Shown: in pieces, positions 52,285 to 62,573 of the stretch
How the letters are laid out: every line of letters begins with the position of its first letter
How positions within the stretch are numbered: the stretch's first letter is position 1
From: Saussurea involucrata
Taxonomy: Eukaryota > Streptophyta > Magnoliopsida > Asterales > Asteraceae
Assembly: GCA_033807775.1 (NCBI GenBank)
Contig: CM066321.1
Location: forward strand, 43,996,850-44,060,849
Length of the DNA stretch: 64,000 nucleotides
Direction: 5' to 3'
Notes under the pieces: model-generated
Seen by the model: only the letters and a program-made list of their open reading frames with translations
What the model was told of the DNA's origin: nothing
Databases searched by the model: none
Position numbers and translations under genes: made by a program

Positions 52285-52745
52285 TCAGATGTACACCGTA
52301 TACCATTGGCAAATTTTCTCTCTTGGAACCGTCCATCTTGAAGCGTCTCAAGATCTTGTCAATATATGTACTCTGTCTTAATCCAATTAAGCGCTTCGAT
52401 CTATCGCGATAAATCTTTATACCTAGGATATAAGCTGCTTCTCCTAGATCCTTCATCGCGAAACACTTCCCTAACCAGGCTTTTACACCTTCAAGGGTAG
52501 GGATATTATTACCGATGATCAATATATCATCAACATATAGGATCAAGAATACTATTATGCTCCCACTGACCTTCTTGTATACACAAGGTTCATCTTCGTT
52601 CTTTAAGAAACCAAATTCTTTGATTTTCTCATCAAAACGAAGATTCTAAGTACGAGATGCTTGCTTCAGTCCATAGATAGACCTTTGCAATTTGCATACC
52701 TATTCAGAAATTTTTGGATGTTTAAAAGCTTCTGGTTGTACCATG
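52285..52745 (-). pseudogene. CopA reverse transcriptase, active-site segment
   Basis: From 52745 downward the frame has QPEAFKHPKISE, then LQRSIYGLKQAS, a frameshift, and MILYVDDILIIGN with the YVDD active site (about 52543-52514), KDLGEAAYILGIKIYRDRS and RQSTYIDKILRRFKM. It ends in the CopB target duplication. It continues at 39293 on the far side of CopB. Confidence 0.93.
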
Positions 52746-53431
52746 TAGGCATGGCAATGGGGCGGGTTTGACAATCGCCGACCCCGACCCCGTTTTATAG
52801 TAAAGGACCACGGTCCCGGTCCCGGTCCCCGGCGGGTACGGGGATCCATATCTCGGCCCCGCTTTGTTATCCGGTCAATCCCCGGTCAACCCCAGTCAAT
52901 CCCCGGTACATACCCGTTTCCCATCCCCGATTTATACCCGTTCCCCCGACCCGGTCAAGACCCATTCCGGACCCGGTTTTGAAGCTCTTTTTTGCCTCTT
53001 ATCTATGCTTTTCTACCATAAAATTAACACGTAAAATACATCAAATATTTATCAAAATACATCAAATTTTTGTCAAACTAAAAAAAACATAAAATGCATC
53101 AAACTTAGTCGTATTCTTTCTGCTTTCGTATAGTGATATTCCTAACTTAATTTAGGATTTGGGAATAAGGCAATAAATAGAGCTGCAAAGTTAGGAATAA
53201 ATTGAGTAATTCAAAAACATAAATAACATATTAATAAATTAATAATTAATATATATACCGGGTACGGGGCGGGGTGGGGGTGTGTTACCCGGCCCCGACC
53301 CCGACCTCGGTTTAACTCAAACGGGGATCCCCGGCCCCGGACCCGGTACCCAGTTTAGTGGGGAATCCCTGGCTCCAATCGGGTCGGGTGAACCGGGTTC
53401 CCCACCGGGTCGGGGCAAATCACCATCCCTA
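52746..53431. mobile_element. hAT-type MITE (686 bp), perfect 8-bp target duplication
   Basis: Left end TAGGCATGGCAATGGGGCGGG, right end CACCATCCCTA (its reverse complement is TAGGGATGGTGATTTG), flanked by GTACCATG at 52738-52745 and 53432-53439. An 8-bp duplication and TA(G)GGATGG termini fit the hAT superfamily. Subterminal DNA is rich in CCCCGACCC and CCGGTCCC repeats, the middle is AT-rich. It interrupts CopA reverse transcriptase exactly; both flanks code for copia peptides. No transposase. Confidence 0.88.
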
Positions 53432-53439
53432 GTACCATG

Positions 53440-53972
53440 TACACGTCCTCGCTCAAAGTTCCGTTAAGGAACGCGGTTTTAGCATCCATTTGCCATATTT
53501 CATAGTCATGATATCCAACTATGGCAAGAAGTATCCTAATTGATTTAATCGTGGCTACTGGAGAAAAAGTTTCATCATAATCTACTCTCTGAGTCTGAGT
53601 GAAACCTTTTTCTACCAACCTAGCCTTATAGGTATGTACAATCCCATCCATGTCAGTTTTCTTCTTAAATACCCACTTATACCCTACGACTTTGCATTTG
53701 GTAGATGGATCTACCAAGTTCCAAACTTGGTTATCTGACATGGATTGTATTTCAGCCTTCATGGCATCTTGCCATTTATCAGATTCCAAACCTGATACGG
53801 CTTCCAGGTAGGTTACAGGTTCATCATGAATCGTATCGTCATTGCTAATACGATAACCATATCTTTCAGGCTCTTGACAATTTCTACCCGGTCTTCGGAT
53901 TGTTTGTATCTCGTCATTATCTTCAACAACTTTTTGAGGTTCAACATCATGTTGATTGTCAGTATCAACCAT
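53440..53972 (-). pseudogene. CopA reverse transcriptase, N-terminal part
   Basis: Contains WQDAMKAEIQSMSDNQVWNL, VGYKWVFKKKTDMDG, TYKARLVEKGFTQTQRVDYD, IRILLAIVGYHDYEIWQMD (motif A) and KTAFLNGTLSEDVYMV. It is uninterrupted up to the hAT MITE. Upstream there is a Gln/Asp-rich linker to integrase. Confidence 0.93.
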
Positions 53973-54213
53973 TGTTTCATCTTGTGATTCTTGAATTTCT
54001 TTAAGATCTACTGTATCCCCCGATGTGGTTCTTGATAGAAAATCATTTTCTGAGAACTCACCGTGGCGCGCAACAAAAACTTTGTTCTCGCTGGGTTTAT
54101 AGAAATAATATCCAACTGTCTCTTTTAGATATCCTACAAAGATGCATTTTCAGACCTTGAATCGAGCTTCCCAGAAGCTTCTCGCTTAACACAAGATTCA
54201 CAACCCCATATTC

Positions 54214-54600
54214 TCATGTATGACTGTTTTGGGATCTTCCAGTCCATAATTCATAAGGGGTCTTATTAGTCTTTTTGGTTGGCGCATTATTTAGTATTCG
54301 GGCAGCTGTTTCTAGGGCATAACCCCAGAAACGTTTAGGCAGAGTGGTACGACTCTTCATAGAACGAACCATGTCCATCAAGGTTCTATTTCTCCCTTTG
54401 GATACATCGTTATGTTGTGGTGTTCCTGGAGGAGTTAATTGAGCTACTATCCTATTATCTTTTGGATGGTCAATAAACTCTTGGCTTAGATATTCTCGAC
54501 CTCGATCCGATCGAAGTGTCTTTATCTTTTTGCCAAGTTGATTCTCTACTTCATTCTGAAACTCTTTGAAGCACTCAAAGCTTTCAGGTTTGTTTTTCAT
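54214..54600 (-). pseudogene. CopA integrase core
   Basis: Reads IKTLRSDRGREYLSQEFIDH (second catalytic Asp), then TPPGTPQHNDVSKGRNRTLM where the family has Q-N-G-V-x-E-R, so the catalytic Glu appears replaced by Lys, then LPKRFWGYALETAARILNN and KTPYELWTGR. The part with the first Asp, at 54600-54720, is out of frame. Confidence 0.9.
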
Positions 54601-54726
54601 TAGGTAAACATACCCATATCTACTAAAGTCATCAGTAAAAGTAATGAAGTATCGATGACCATTTCCCTAACAGTTATGTTGCCCTTTCGGGTATGCCTTT
54701 AAAAGGCGCCTTTGTCATCTTACCCA

Positions 54727-55410
54727 TTAAGAAAGACTCACATACATCATATGAATATCACATGATTCCAATACTCCGTCTACATGGAGTTTGGCTATGC
54801 ATTTCGTGTTAATGTGTACAAGACGACAACGCCATAAGTAGGTCTGCTTTAAGCCCCGCTTAATTCGTTTATTGTTTATATTATACATTGATTCATAATC
54901 ACAACTATTTTGCATGCCAATTTCATAAATACCATTGTGTGGTTTAGCCACAAAATACAAAACATTGTTGAGATAAGCTGAAATTGAATTATTACTGAAA
55001 GTAAACATAAATCCAATTTGCTGTAATCGCGAAAAAGAAACGATATTCCTAGTAATGCTAGGTACATATAAACACTTGCTAAGTTCTAAAGTAAGACCAT
55101 TAGGCAGCTTCATGCCATAAGTTCCTTGAACAATAGCAGCTACCTTAGCTCCATTACCCATTCTAAGCTCCTTCTGGCCTGGTTTCATTTTTTCTTCACT
55201 TCTTAGGCCCTGAAAAGTAGTACAAATATGAGTACCACACCCAATATCCAATACCCAGGAATCAGAGTCAGAAGTGAATAAATCAATGGTGAACATACCT
55301 GAAGATGCAGCTCCACTGGCCTTCTGTTTATTCATTTCTGCCAATAGGGCAGGGCAGTTTCTCTTCCAGTGTCCCTTCTGGTTGCAGTGGAAGCAAACTG
55401 CTTCTTTAGG
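54727..55410 (-). pseudogene. CopA zinc knuckle and protease
   Basis: At about 55394-55353 the minus strand encodes CFHCNQKGHWKRNC, a CCHC knuckle. The frame continues MAEMNKQKASGAAS, then SWVLDIGCGTHICTTFQGL, the copia protease active-site region with D-I-G in place of D-T/S-G, and RMGNGAKVAAIVQGTYGM and LSKCLYVPSITRNIVS. It ends in the damaged HHCC region (LWRCRLVHINTKCIAKL). Confidence 0.9.
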
Positions 55411-55487
55411 AATCTTTCCTTTGCCCTTTTCTTTGTTGGAGCTTCCAACCTTTCCTTTACCCTTGGTAACCCCCTTCCTTTTCTTGC

Positions 55488-56060
55488 TTACCCACTTTTA
55501 TGTCCGATCATCAAGACCTGTTTTGGTTTGGATAAATCCAACTTGGATTTCGTATTCCTCTCAGCAGTTTTAAGCATGTCGTGAAGCTCTGTGAGAGTTT
55601 TCTCCAGACAATTCATATTGTAGTTCAAGACGAACGGGCCATATGATTTGGGCAAAGAATTGAGAACCATATCAGTTGCCAATTCCTGACCTAGTGGGTA
55701 GCCAAGACGAGTCAATCGGTCAATATACCCTTTCATTCTCAGAACATGTGTACTGACTGATGAACCCCCAGTCATCATACAGGCATGCAATGCCCTGACT
55801 ATATCAAACCTCTCATACCTAGCTTGTAGATGAAACATAGATTTCAGAGAGGATATCATATCCCAGGTATTCATCTCTTCATGATCCCTTAATAGCTCGG
55901 GAGTCATAGACGCAAGCATCAGACAGCTAACATCTAGTGAGTCATTGACATGCTTATCATAAGCAGCCCTGACTTCAGCTGAAGCATTTCTGGCAGGAGG
56001 GTTTGGAGGGTCACTTTCAAGAACGTACAACTTCTTTTCGTGATTGAGGACAACCCTCAA
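55488..56060 (-). pseudogene. CopA gag (UBN2-type)
   Basis: The 190-codon frame has KKLYVLESDPPNPPARNAS, AYDKHVNDSLDVSCLMLASM, TWDMISSLKSMFHLQARYER, RMKGYIDRLTRLGYPLGQEL and LNSLPKSYGPFVLNYNMNC. This is the classical copia gag domain. A short N-terminal piece of gag may lie in another frame upstream (56061-56110). It ends at a stop before a Lys/Gly-rich linker to the knuckle. Confidence 0.92.
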
Positions 56061-56445
56061 GAAACGAAACCAGTCGACGAAATTTGTACCGTTTAGCTTG
56101 TCTTTTCAAGGACTAACCGCAATGTGAATTGGGATAGGCCGTTTGTGCATATTGTTTGGTTTGCGGCGTTAGCAAACATCTACAAAATAAGTTCAATTTT
56201 AGTAACTCTTCTAAAATCTCAAATTAATTTAACCTTTCAATAAATTTAATTTGAGCTAAGATCCATATTTCACCTATCTCCAAAAATGCATAGGCACTGT
56301 TTATGGAACTAGGCTATTTAGTTAGGCATCATCCAATGATGTTCAACATAACTCTTAGGTGTCGTGGGGTTCTGTTAATATATCATATATTAAAGCTTGC
56401 ACGTTTAACCCCACTACGACGCCTTGAAAATCCTTATAGATGGAT

Positions 56446-57356
56446 AAGAGTGTGTTTACTTGTGGCTTATTGGGTTTAATGAGGAAAATGGCTTATTCGC
56501 ACAGACATTCTTAGGTGTTTACTTACGACTTAATCGCACAGCCCTTGTCTTATTCGCACAGTTGGTTTAGGGGTGTTGTCCCCGTTAAGATGAAAATCTT
56601 GACTATTTTACCCTTGAAAAAAGAACTGACAAAAGCTTTGTTTTGTAAACCCTACTCTATCGCCTCCATTGCCTTCCACTCTGTCGCCTGTCTCCCTCCA
56701 TCCCCTCTCTCCATCGACGGCGAGCCTTCTTCTCCGGCGAGATGCTTCGATTTCCCTCTTTTTTTGCTTCGATTTTTCTCCATCGACGACAGGTACAAAT
56801 CACTTTTTCTTCGATTTCCCTCTTTTTGCTTCGTTATTTTCTCTTTTCTCCAGTCGTTTTTTGTATGTTATCTTTTTGTACAAATCCCTCTTTTTTTTTG
56901 GTTTTCACAGCATCTCTTTTTTTCCCTCTTTGTATGTTATTTCTCTGTTTAGCACTATGGTAATTTCTTCTTGCATAATTTTGTAATATGCAGTACCATC
57001 TATACTATGTAATATGGTAATATCTTTTTTTTTGGTTTTCACAACCCTATGCAGTACCATCTATACTATGTAACATGGTGGATTGTTGCTATTATCTTCT
57101 TGCATAATTTTGCGTATTTTAAAACTCATTTTTAGCTATGTTGATTGTTGCCTTTGAATGTTGCTGCTGATTGTTGCTAATTTCTTACAGCTTATAATTC
57201 ATACTCAGGGGTAAATCGGTCATTTCTACTATTCATACTGTTGATTCAGATAACAAAGTAAACAACAACAATAATTTATCCAGACAAAAAAATTTAACCA
57301 GACAAACACATTTATCCATACAGGACTTAATGAAAATTTTGGTAAACAACCCCTAA
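56446..57356. mobile_element. Possible hAT-like non-autonomous element in CopA leader
   Basis: Left edge TAAGAGTGTGTTTACTTG and right edge GTAAACAACCCCTA have a short imperfect inverted match (TAGGGGTTGTTTAC). Inside are three copies of CTTA(T/A)TCGCACAG near 56490-56560 and pyrimidine-rich DNA. I could not find an 8-bp target duplication, so the limits and superfamily are tentative. The flanking DNA on both sides looks like CopA leader. Confidence 0.4.
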
Positions 57357-57895
57357 GCATTGTCTATGATATTTCCAAGTAAACTAACCATACTAAGGTA
57401 TCGCGATTCCACCAAAATTTTTAGTTTAGGGTTTATTGGGATCAGTCGTCCAAAATACGACTATTTAAGTGAATGACTAGGCGACTGTCCACTTAAATCT
57501 CGTTATTTTGGCACCTTGTCTCACACTACAATTATCCGATATGATTGGGTAGACACTGACCATACCGGACTTTTGTAAGTTTGGCAAGTACCTTAAATGG
57601 CGGCGCATAGTTTACATTTGTGAAATGTTATAAATTTTAGAAAACAATCTTTTCTTCTAAAACGTTTGATTTTATCTTTAAAATCTTGTTTTAAAAGCTT
57701 TATCAAAAATCGGTTTGATTTTGATAAACATATCAGATTCAAAATACCATATTTTAATTACCGATTTAAAATTTATTTTGCGTTTGATTTTATAAAACAT
57801 TTTGTTTGCAATTATCATAACAATATTAAAAGCAATAAAAGCAACCACAAAATAAAGAACCACAACATAATATATGGATTTGCCCCTAATGTGGT
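57357..57895 (-). other. CopA 5' leader remnant
   Basis: AT-rich DNA without family coding sequence, lying upstream of CopA gag on the element strand. No primer-binding site or LTR was recognised; the 5' LTR may have been lost when the gypsy-family LTR inserted at 57896. Confidence 0.4.
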
Positions 57896-58439
57896 TGTAA
57901 CACCCCGAATTTCCATGATCAAAATTATGTTATATTTTGATATGGAAGGATTCGAAGGGTAATTAACCAAAGTTTAAGCTATTTGGGGAACTTGAAACTT
58001 CGAGGTTGATTTGGTCATTTGATGAAAGTTGATTATATATTTAAGAACATGTCGGCTAAGAAATTGAGACTTATCTCAATTGTATGTTTTTGGAGTCGGT
58101 TCCAGAGTTCGGGAAAGAGACAGAGAGAAATCGAATTTGGTAAGAACATCCAATCGGTTCTTTCAAGTAAGTTTCTTAAGAATTGATATTCACAAGTAAG
58201 TTTGTTTTGTTAGGTTACTGAAGTGTTTGGTGAAAGAGGATTGAACTGGGATTACTGATTTTGATATCCATCGATTACGAGTCCTTCACTTGAGTTCATC
58301 TCTTCTTCTAAACATTTGTAGTTGAATCAAATGAAATAATTGATTATAAACTGTCTATATGTTTTAGTCATTATGTATTGGAATGAAGATGATTGAGAAT
58401 TGGAATTAAGATAGGTTTTAAACTGAAAATCGATGTGCA

Positions 58440-58735
58440 GTTCGATTAGCCCGGAAGATGAGAATTCCGGAAGTTATCGGATTCCGGATTGATATCGAAT
58501 TGGACACCGGATTCCGGGAATGTTCCGGATTGTACCGGATTCCGAAATGAGTTCCGGACTTGGTACCGGATTTCGGATGGTGTCCGGATAGAATACCGGA
58601 TCTGGAATGTACCGGATTCCGGATGAGTATCCGAATGTTTACCGAATTCCGGATGATAATCCGGATTTGGCTTTTCTGGATAGTTCCGGGTAAGAGATTT
58701 TTCCAGATATAGTTTCCGGATTTGTTATCTTGTTA
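58440..58735. repeat. TCCGGA-rich zone in inverted LTR
   Basis: More than fifteen TTCCGGA/TCCGGAT words within 300 bp. The corresponding zones of GypG (30975-31275, 38050-38360) and the solo LTR (14100-14420) have the same words at different spacing. Confidence 0.9.
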
Positions 58736-58989
58736 AGTTTTTCTAAACAAAATCTCGGGGCACTGCCCCCAGACCCCGCAAGGACGTTGCCCCTTGACCC
58801 CATCCGCTAACCAGGTAGCGAAACCCTCGTACTGAGTCTCTGAAGAGGGACATTTGAGAATAAGGGTATGATAGATTATTTGGATTTCATAGCTTTGAGA
58901 AAATGATATGAAATGTTTTGTGCGTTCGAGTAACTATGCATGTATGCTAGTAAGTGTAATAGATACATATGCACTAGTATTATGTGATC

Positions 58990-59535
58990 ACGTGGAATAG
59001 GCGTGGCGCTAATCGTAATTCCCGTTGATTTGATAAATGCGGAATAGGCCGGGCTCTAATGGTAATTCTCATTTAGTGTTATGATGTGATGAACGTGGAA
59101 TAGGTCGGGCTCTTAATGGTAATTCCCGTTGATTGAAATGAGGAATAGGCCGGGCGCTTAATGAGTTAATGATAATTCCCATTTCGTATTATGATGTCAA
59201 ATCGTGGAATAGGCGGGGCGCTAATCGTAATTCCCGTTGATTTGATAAATGCGGAATAGGTCGGGCTCTAATGGTAATTCCCATTTAGTGTTATGATGTG
59301 ATGAACGTGTAATAGGCCGGGCTCTTAATGGTAATTCTCGTTGATTGAAATGAGGAATAGGATGGGCGCTTAATGGTAATTCCCATTTCGTATTATGATG
59401 TGAAATCGTGGAATAGGCGGGGCGCTAATCGTAATTCCCGATTTCTGTTGGAAGGTAAGGGATAGGTCGGGCCCTTAATGGTAATTCCTACTTCCACTTT
59501 AAGAAATAGGCATGGCGCTAATTGTAATTTCTTGA
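58990..59535. repeat. Tandem array in inverted LTR, GGAATAGGCNNGGCGCTAAT units
   Basis: About ten units of 40-65 bp with GTGGAATAGGC(C)GGGC(G/T)CTAAT, GGTAATTCCC and a TTGATTTGATAAATGC or TTATGATGTGA spacer, with higher-order repetition of about 245 bp (58998 and 59213). Confidence 0.9.
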
Positions 59536-59907
59536 CATGAGCAATAATCTAGAATCTGTGGGTTTCGTAGTGGCGCTCTGGAATATGAGACTATGACCTA
59601 CTTTGTATTTGTCATTCTCATGTAATCGGGTAAGATTCCCGGATGTTATGTGTACGGTAAGAATGGTGGCAAATCAGGTTGGGTTATATGTTTTGCTTGA
59701 CATTGGTTTTAAAGCTTATAAAGAGTTGATTTGGGAAAAACTGGATGTTCTCACTAGGCGTAAGCCTAATCGTTCAAATTAAACTTTTCTTACCAGGTAA
59801 TAGCTCGGGAAAGGATGAGCATGGATGAGTGTCGAGAAGTTCCAGAGTGGTGCTTTTGGATTTATGTATTGATCAGGGATTAGACTAGCTGGTGATTATG
59901 ATAAACT

Positions 59908-60020
59908 TAGTTTTTAGATTTTTTATTTCAATTTATTATGTTTCTGAAAACCTTGCAATAACAGGACTCGAACATGAGACCTCACATTTGAAAAATAAGA
60001 ACTAACCACTAGACGAATAT
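59908..60020 (-). mobile_element. SINE-like, tRNA-derived retroposon (about 110 bp)
   Basis: On the minus strand from 60020: TCTAGTGGTTAGT (60013-60001, pol III box A-like), then ATGTTCGAGTCC (59975-59964, box B-like) 25 bases later, then AT-rich sequence ending in an A/T-rich tail (AAATAAAAAATCTAAAAA) at 59908. The two boxes have tRNA spacing, but no complete cloverleaf is present. It abuts the broken end of the gypsy-family LTR. Confidence 0.5.
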
Positions 60021-60951
60021 TGATTTGGTGAAAAATATCAGTACATTTGTATCTTATAGTCAAATGGTGTCATCGTTTGGAAAACGATTTCAGATCCAAC
60101 CTTGATTTAGTTAGTAAAATATTTTAACAACTAGTTTTCATCACCACACAAAACCACAACCGAAGAAACCCTCTAATAATATGGCAAATAGAGTACACTT
60201 GGAATAAACAAAAGACTGATGGGAACAACAAACCAATGTGACTTGTATAATTTTATTAAGCCACAAATGGGATGGGATTAAAATGAATGTAGATCCACAC
60301 AATCACCAACACATTTCATCATACTTGGGGTGTAAATAAGTCGAATCAAATTTAACAGTAAATTATTCAAACTCGACTTAAAAAAAAATACAAATTAGAC
60401 TTTGAGTTCGAATAACTTTCGAAAAACTAATAACAATTATGGAGTAAAAATATAAGTGGGTGTTCAAAAAACTTAAAATGTTTTATAACATAAAAGAAAG
60501 AGTAAACTCTAATTTTGGTCCTGGTGGTTTAGTGAAATTTTTGAAAGTGGGACCAAAACTTTGACAACTCCGACAACTCTGGAAATCGTCCTCATGGTTC
60601 TCAATTTGCTTTGAAAGTGGTCCCTCATCACTAACTCCATTAATTTTCTATGTTAGTAACAGGGATAATTTTGTCCATTTTGATTTCCCCTTTAAAAATA
60701 TTGTATTGAATGTTGTATTGAGAGTTCTAGAATACATCTCGAGAAATATCAAAATATATATGTGATTTATAACAATGTAAACTTAAAGCAGTCACAAACC
60801 AAGATCAATTACATGATTCACACTCCCTAATCCCTTCTTGATTCTCAAATCCCTGTAATTAACCTAAAATGTATGAACAATCATCAACTGAAAGATGAAC
60901 TTGTTTCTACTATGTTTTTTTTATATCATTCGCAATTCATGTTATTTTTGT
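60021..60951. other. Gene-free stretch, probable 3' flank of an unknown host gene
   Basis: AT-rich. A block at 60505-60680 (GGTCCTGGTGGTTTAGTGAA, then AAAGTGGTCC and GACAACTC direct repeats) looks like a dispersed repeat but was not classified. Nearest the exon (60700-60951) the minus strand is T/A-rich as in a plant 3'UTR. Confidence 0.35.
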
Positions 60952-61119
60952 TCAGTAATTCGATAAGCAATCCAAATTGTATTGACCACCCGAATTAGGA
61001 TCGTAAACTTGATCTTCAACTGATCCAGTTTTCGGGTTTTGCAGCATTACGTAAACGTTGTTAGACTCGATTAATTTTTTGAGGATCGGCGAATCTTCCA
61101 TCCAAATGGAGTCTTGATA
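60952..61119 (-). CDS. Candidate terminal exon of an unrecognised host gene (55 codons plus stop)
   Basis: Minus strand, preceded by CTTTCAG (61126-61120), a good splice acceptor. The frame reads YQDSIWMEDSPILKKLIESN, then NVYVMLQNPKTGSVEDQVYD and GGQYNLDCLSNY, ending at TGA 60954-60952. The composition is balanced, with no TE motif and no repeats, unlike other small frames here. In-frame stop from the adjoining LTR lies 12 bases upstream. I do not recognise the protein. The LTR fragment starts at 61127, directly upstream of the acceptor, so upstream exons would lie beyond the window and splicing may be disrupted. Confidence 0.4.
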   Translation of the reverse strand, partial: YQDSIWMEDSPILKKLIESNNVYVMLQNPKTGSVEDQVYDPNSGGQYNLDCLSNY

Positions 61120-61126
61120 CTGAAAG

Positions 61127-61464
61127 TGTTAGCTCCAATCTTTATGATAAATAAAAGTATTGGAAAAATAGACTAAGTATCGACACCAACAGAAGCTCTG
61201 CCGAGTAGCCGAGTAACCGAGAATACAGAAGTCTCCGACAGAGGCTCTGTCGGGTTAGCCAAGAAGACCGCAGTGAAGAAACAACAGAAGACTCTTCTAA
61301 GCGGACAAGGCCACAGAGCTTCTGTCATACTTGACAGAGCCTTTGTGGTAAAAAGAAGATCTACGCAAAAGATCTATACAAGGACAATAGTACTTCACAT
61401 GATTTCTGCCATTCGAAGGTTTTGAAGATCACTCGTACAAAGGCGTGACCTGACAACTCCACGT
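61127..61464 (+). repeat. CopC-family LTR fragment (U3 side)
   Basis: Starts TGTTAGCTCCAA like the CopC LTRs and follows them, diverged, through GACAAGGCCACAGAG and CTTGACAGAGCC to GACAACTCCACG. It then jumps into ORF3 sequence. It has the 15-bp stretch that the CopC 5' LTR lacks. No primer-binding site follows. Confidence 0.82.
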
Positions 61465-61469
61465 AAAAG

Positions 61470-62438
61470 GCACACAAGAGAAAAACTACAGAGGGCACCT
61501 CTACCTCTGCTACTCAACTATCCCCTCCTCATACAACAGAGGTTGGATCATCTGCACAACCCCCTCCTCCAAAAGAAAAGAAGAAAATAAAACGTAAGTC
61601 TTCAGAGGAGGGTGCCCCAAAGCCAAAAAGGAAAAAGAGCAAGAAGAAGACCAAGAATCCTCACACCCCTCTGCGGACCATTGCAGAGGATGCAGAAATG
61701 GTAGAAGAAACCAATGAGCAACCTCTGCAATCCCCTTCACCCATCAACTATGCAGCAGATCAGGGTGATTTTTCTCTCTTCCTCCAACAACCCGGGATTG
61801 CACACTCTTTGGACCCCTCTGGATGGACTGCAGAAGCTCTATCTCATCATTCAACAGAAGCACCAGACTTCAGAATCTCTTCTGACTTAGATGATGATAA
61901 CCAAACCCCACAGAATAATCAGTCTAAAACTCCAGAAGTACTACAGAACCCCTTCACCCAACCCGGATTTGATGTGCAAAGGGCAAGCCCAGAAGAAGAG
62001 GTAGCTGCAGAAGACCATCAGATGGACACCATGTTAGGAGATCCAACAGAGGAGATGGTTGAAACTAGAGGTACTAGGGTAGAAGTCTCAGAGGTTGATT
62101 CTGATGAAGAGGAAGCAGACCAAATAAGAAAAGGTCTTTATCATCCACATATCATGCAACTAATTGGGACTCATTCTTGCTATGATGACCTAGGGAAAAG
62201 CCCAGAAGTCAGGGTAGAAGCACCAAGCCATAGGGTAGCAACAGAGGTTGAGACCATAGATGGAGAAGAAGTGCTAGGATGCCCAACAGAAGCAGAAGCT
62301 AGAGCAGATGCCTGGAATAGAAGAGGCACACTCCCACAACCAACTCCAAGTGCACCCCACATATCTATTACCGCCAGTCTAGTGGCAGAAGGTAATATTG
62401 AACAAGAGCAGCACGGCTCGACCCACAACCCAAACTGA
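61470..62438 (+). pseudogene. CopC-family ORF3 fragment: basic cluster and acidic part
   Basis: Open frame from the junction to TGA 62436-62438. Contains PPPKEKKKIKRKSS and KPKRKKSKKKTK (nuclear-localisation-like), then INYAADQGDFSLFLQQPGIA, SGWTAEALSHHSTEA and acidic EVDSDEEEADQIRKG, then THSCYDDLGKSPEVR. Each part has a counterpart in CopC 25500-26480. The frame shifts after the TGA. Confidence 0.75.
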
Positions 62439-62573
62439 CCGGGCAGAGGTAACTCTTTCTACCTCTGTGCCAATCTTAGCCGGGGAAACCATTCCAGGGG
62501 AGTCCTCTCAAAAAGACTTACCCTTATTCGTGGTCCATCGCCCCAGACCACAATCGCCAAACTAACAGAGTAA

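Larger units (their letters stand above)
11675..57895 (-). mobile_element. CopA: old Ty1/copia retrotransposon, split by at least five younger insertions
   Basis: Minus-strand segments occur in correct copia order from right to left: gag (56060-55488), zinc knuckle and protease (55410-54727), integrase (54600-54214), reverse transcriptase (53972-53440, 52745-52285, 39293-39014), RNase H (29860-29821, 15715-15307) and a 3' LTR (12353-11675). Between segments lie intact insertions with target duplications. Where two segments flank an insertion, removing the insertion and one duplication copy restores the copia frame. CopA is therefore the receiving element and the oldest layer. The 5' LTR is not seen; the right limit given is where a gypsy-family LTR interrupts the leader, so it is uncertain. 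The frame carries many stops and shifts. Confidence 0.8.
57896..59907 (+). mobile_element. Truncated LTR of the GypG-related family, inverted relative to GypG
   Basis: Starts TGTAACACCCCGAATTTCC, the reverse complement of the LTR end seen at 39008. It has, in reversed order, the TCCGGA-rich zone (58440-58735), a tandem array (58990-59535) and the conserved TAGGCGTAAGCCTA block (59742-59810). Similarity stops at about 59907 (GATAAACTTAG), where about 100 bp that should complete the LTR is missing and SINE-like sequence begins. It is a separate insertion from GypG because it is more diverged. Confidence 0.8.

Noticed and set aside
56515..56952. 145-codon Phe/Ser-rich frame
   Set aside because: It is a translation of a T/C-rich tract inside a probable non-autonomous element; no family features.
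59960..60020. A functional tRNA gene
   Set aside because: Box A- and box B-like words are present, but the acceptor and anticodon stems do not pair and the unit ends in an A-rich tail.
61127..61464. LTR fragment as the intact 5' LTR of a complete element
   Set aside because: It ends after about 338 bp, lacks the GGGATCAACA end and has no primer-binding site, and goes straight into ORF3 sequence.
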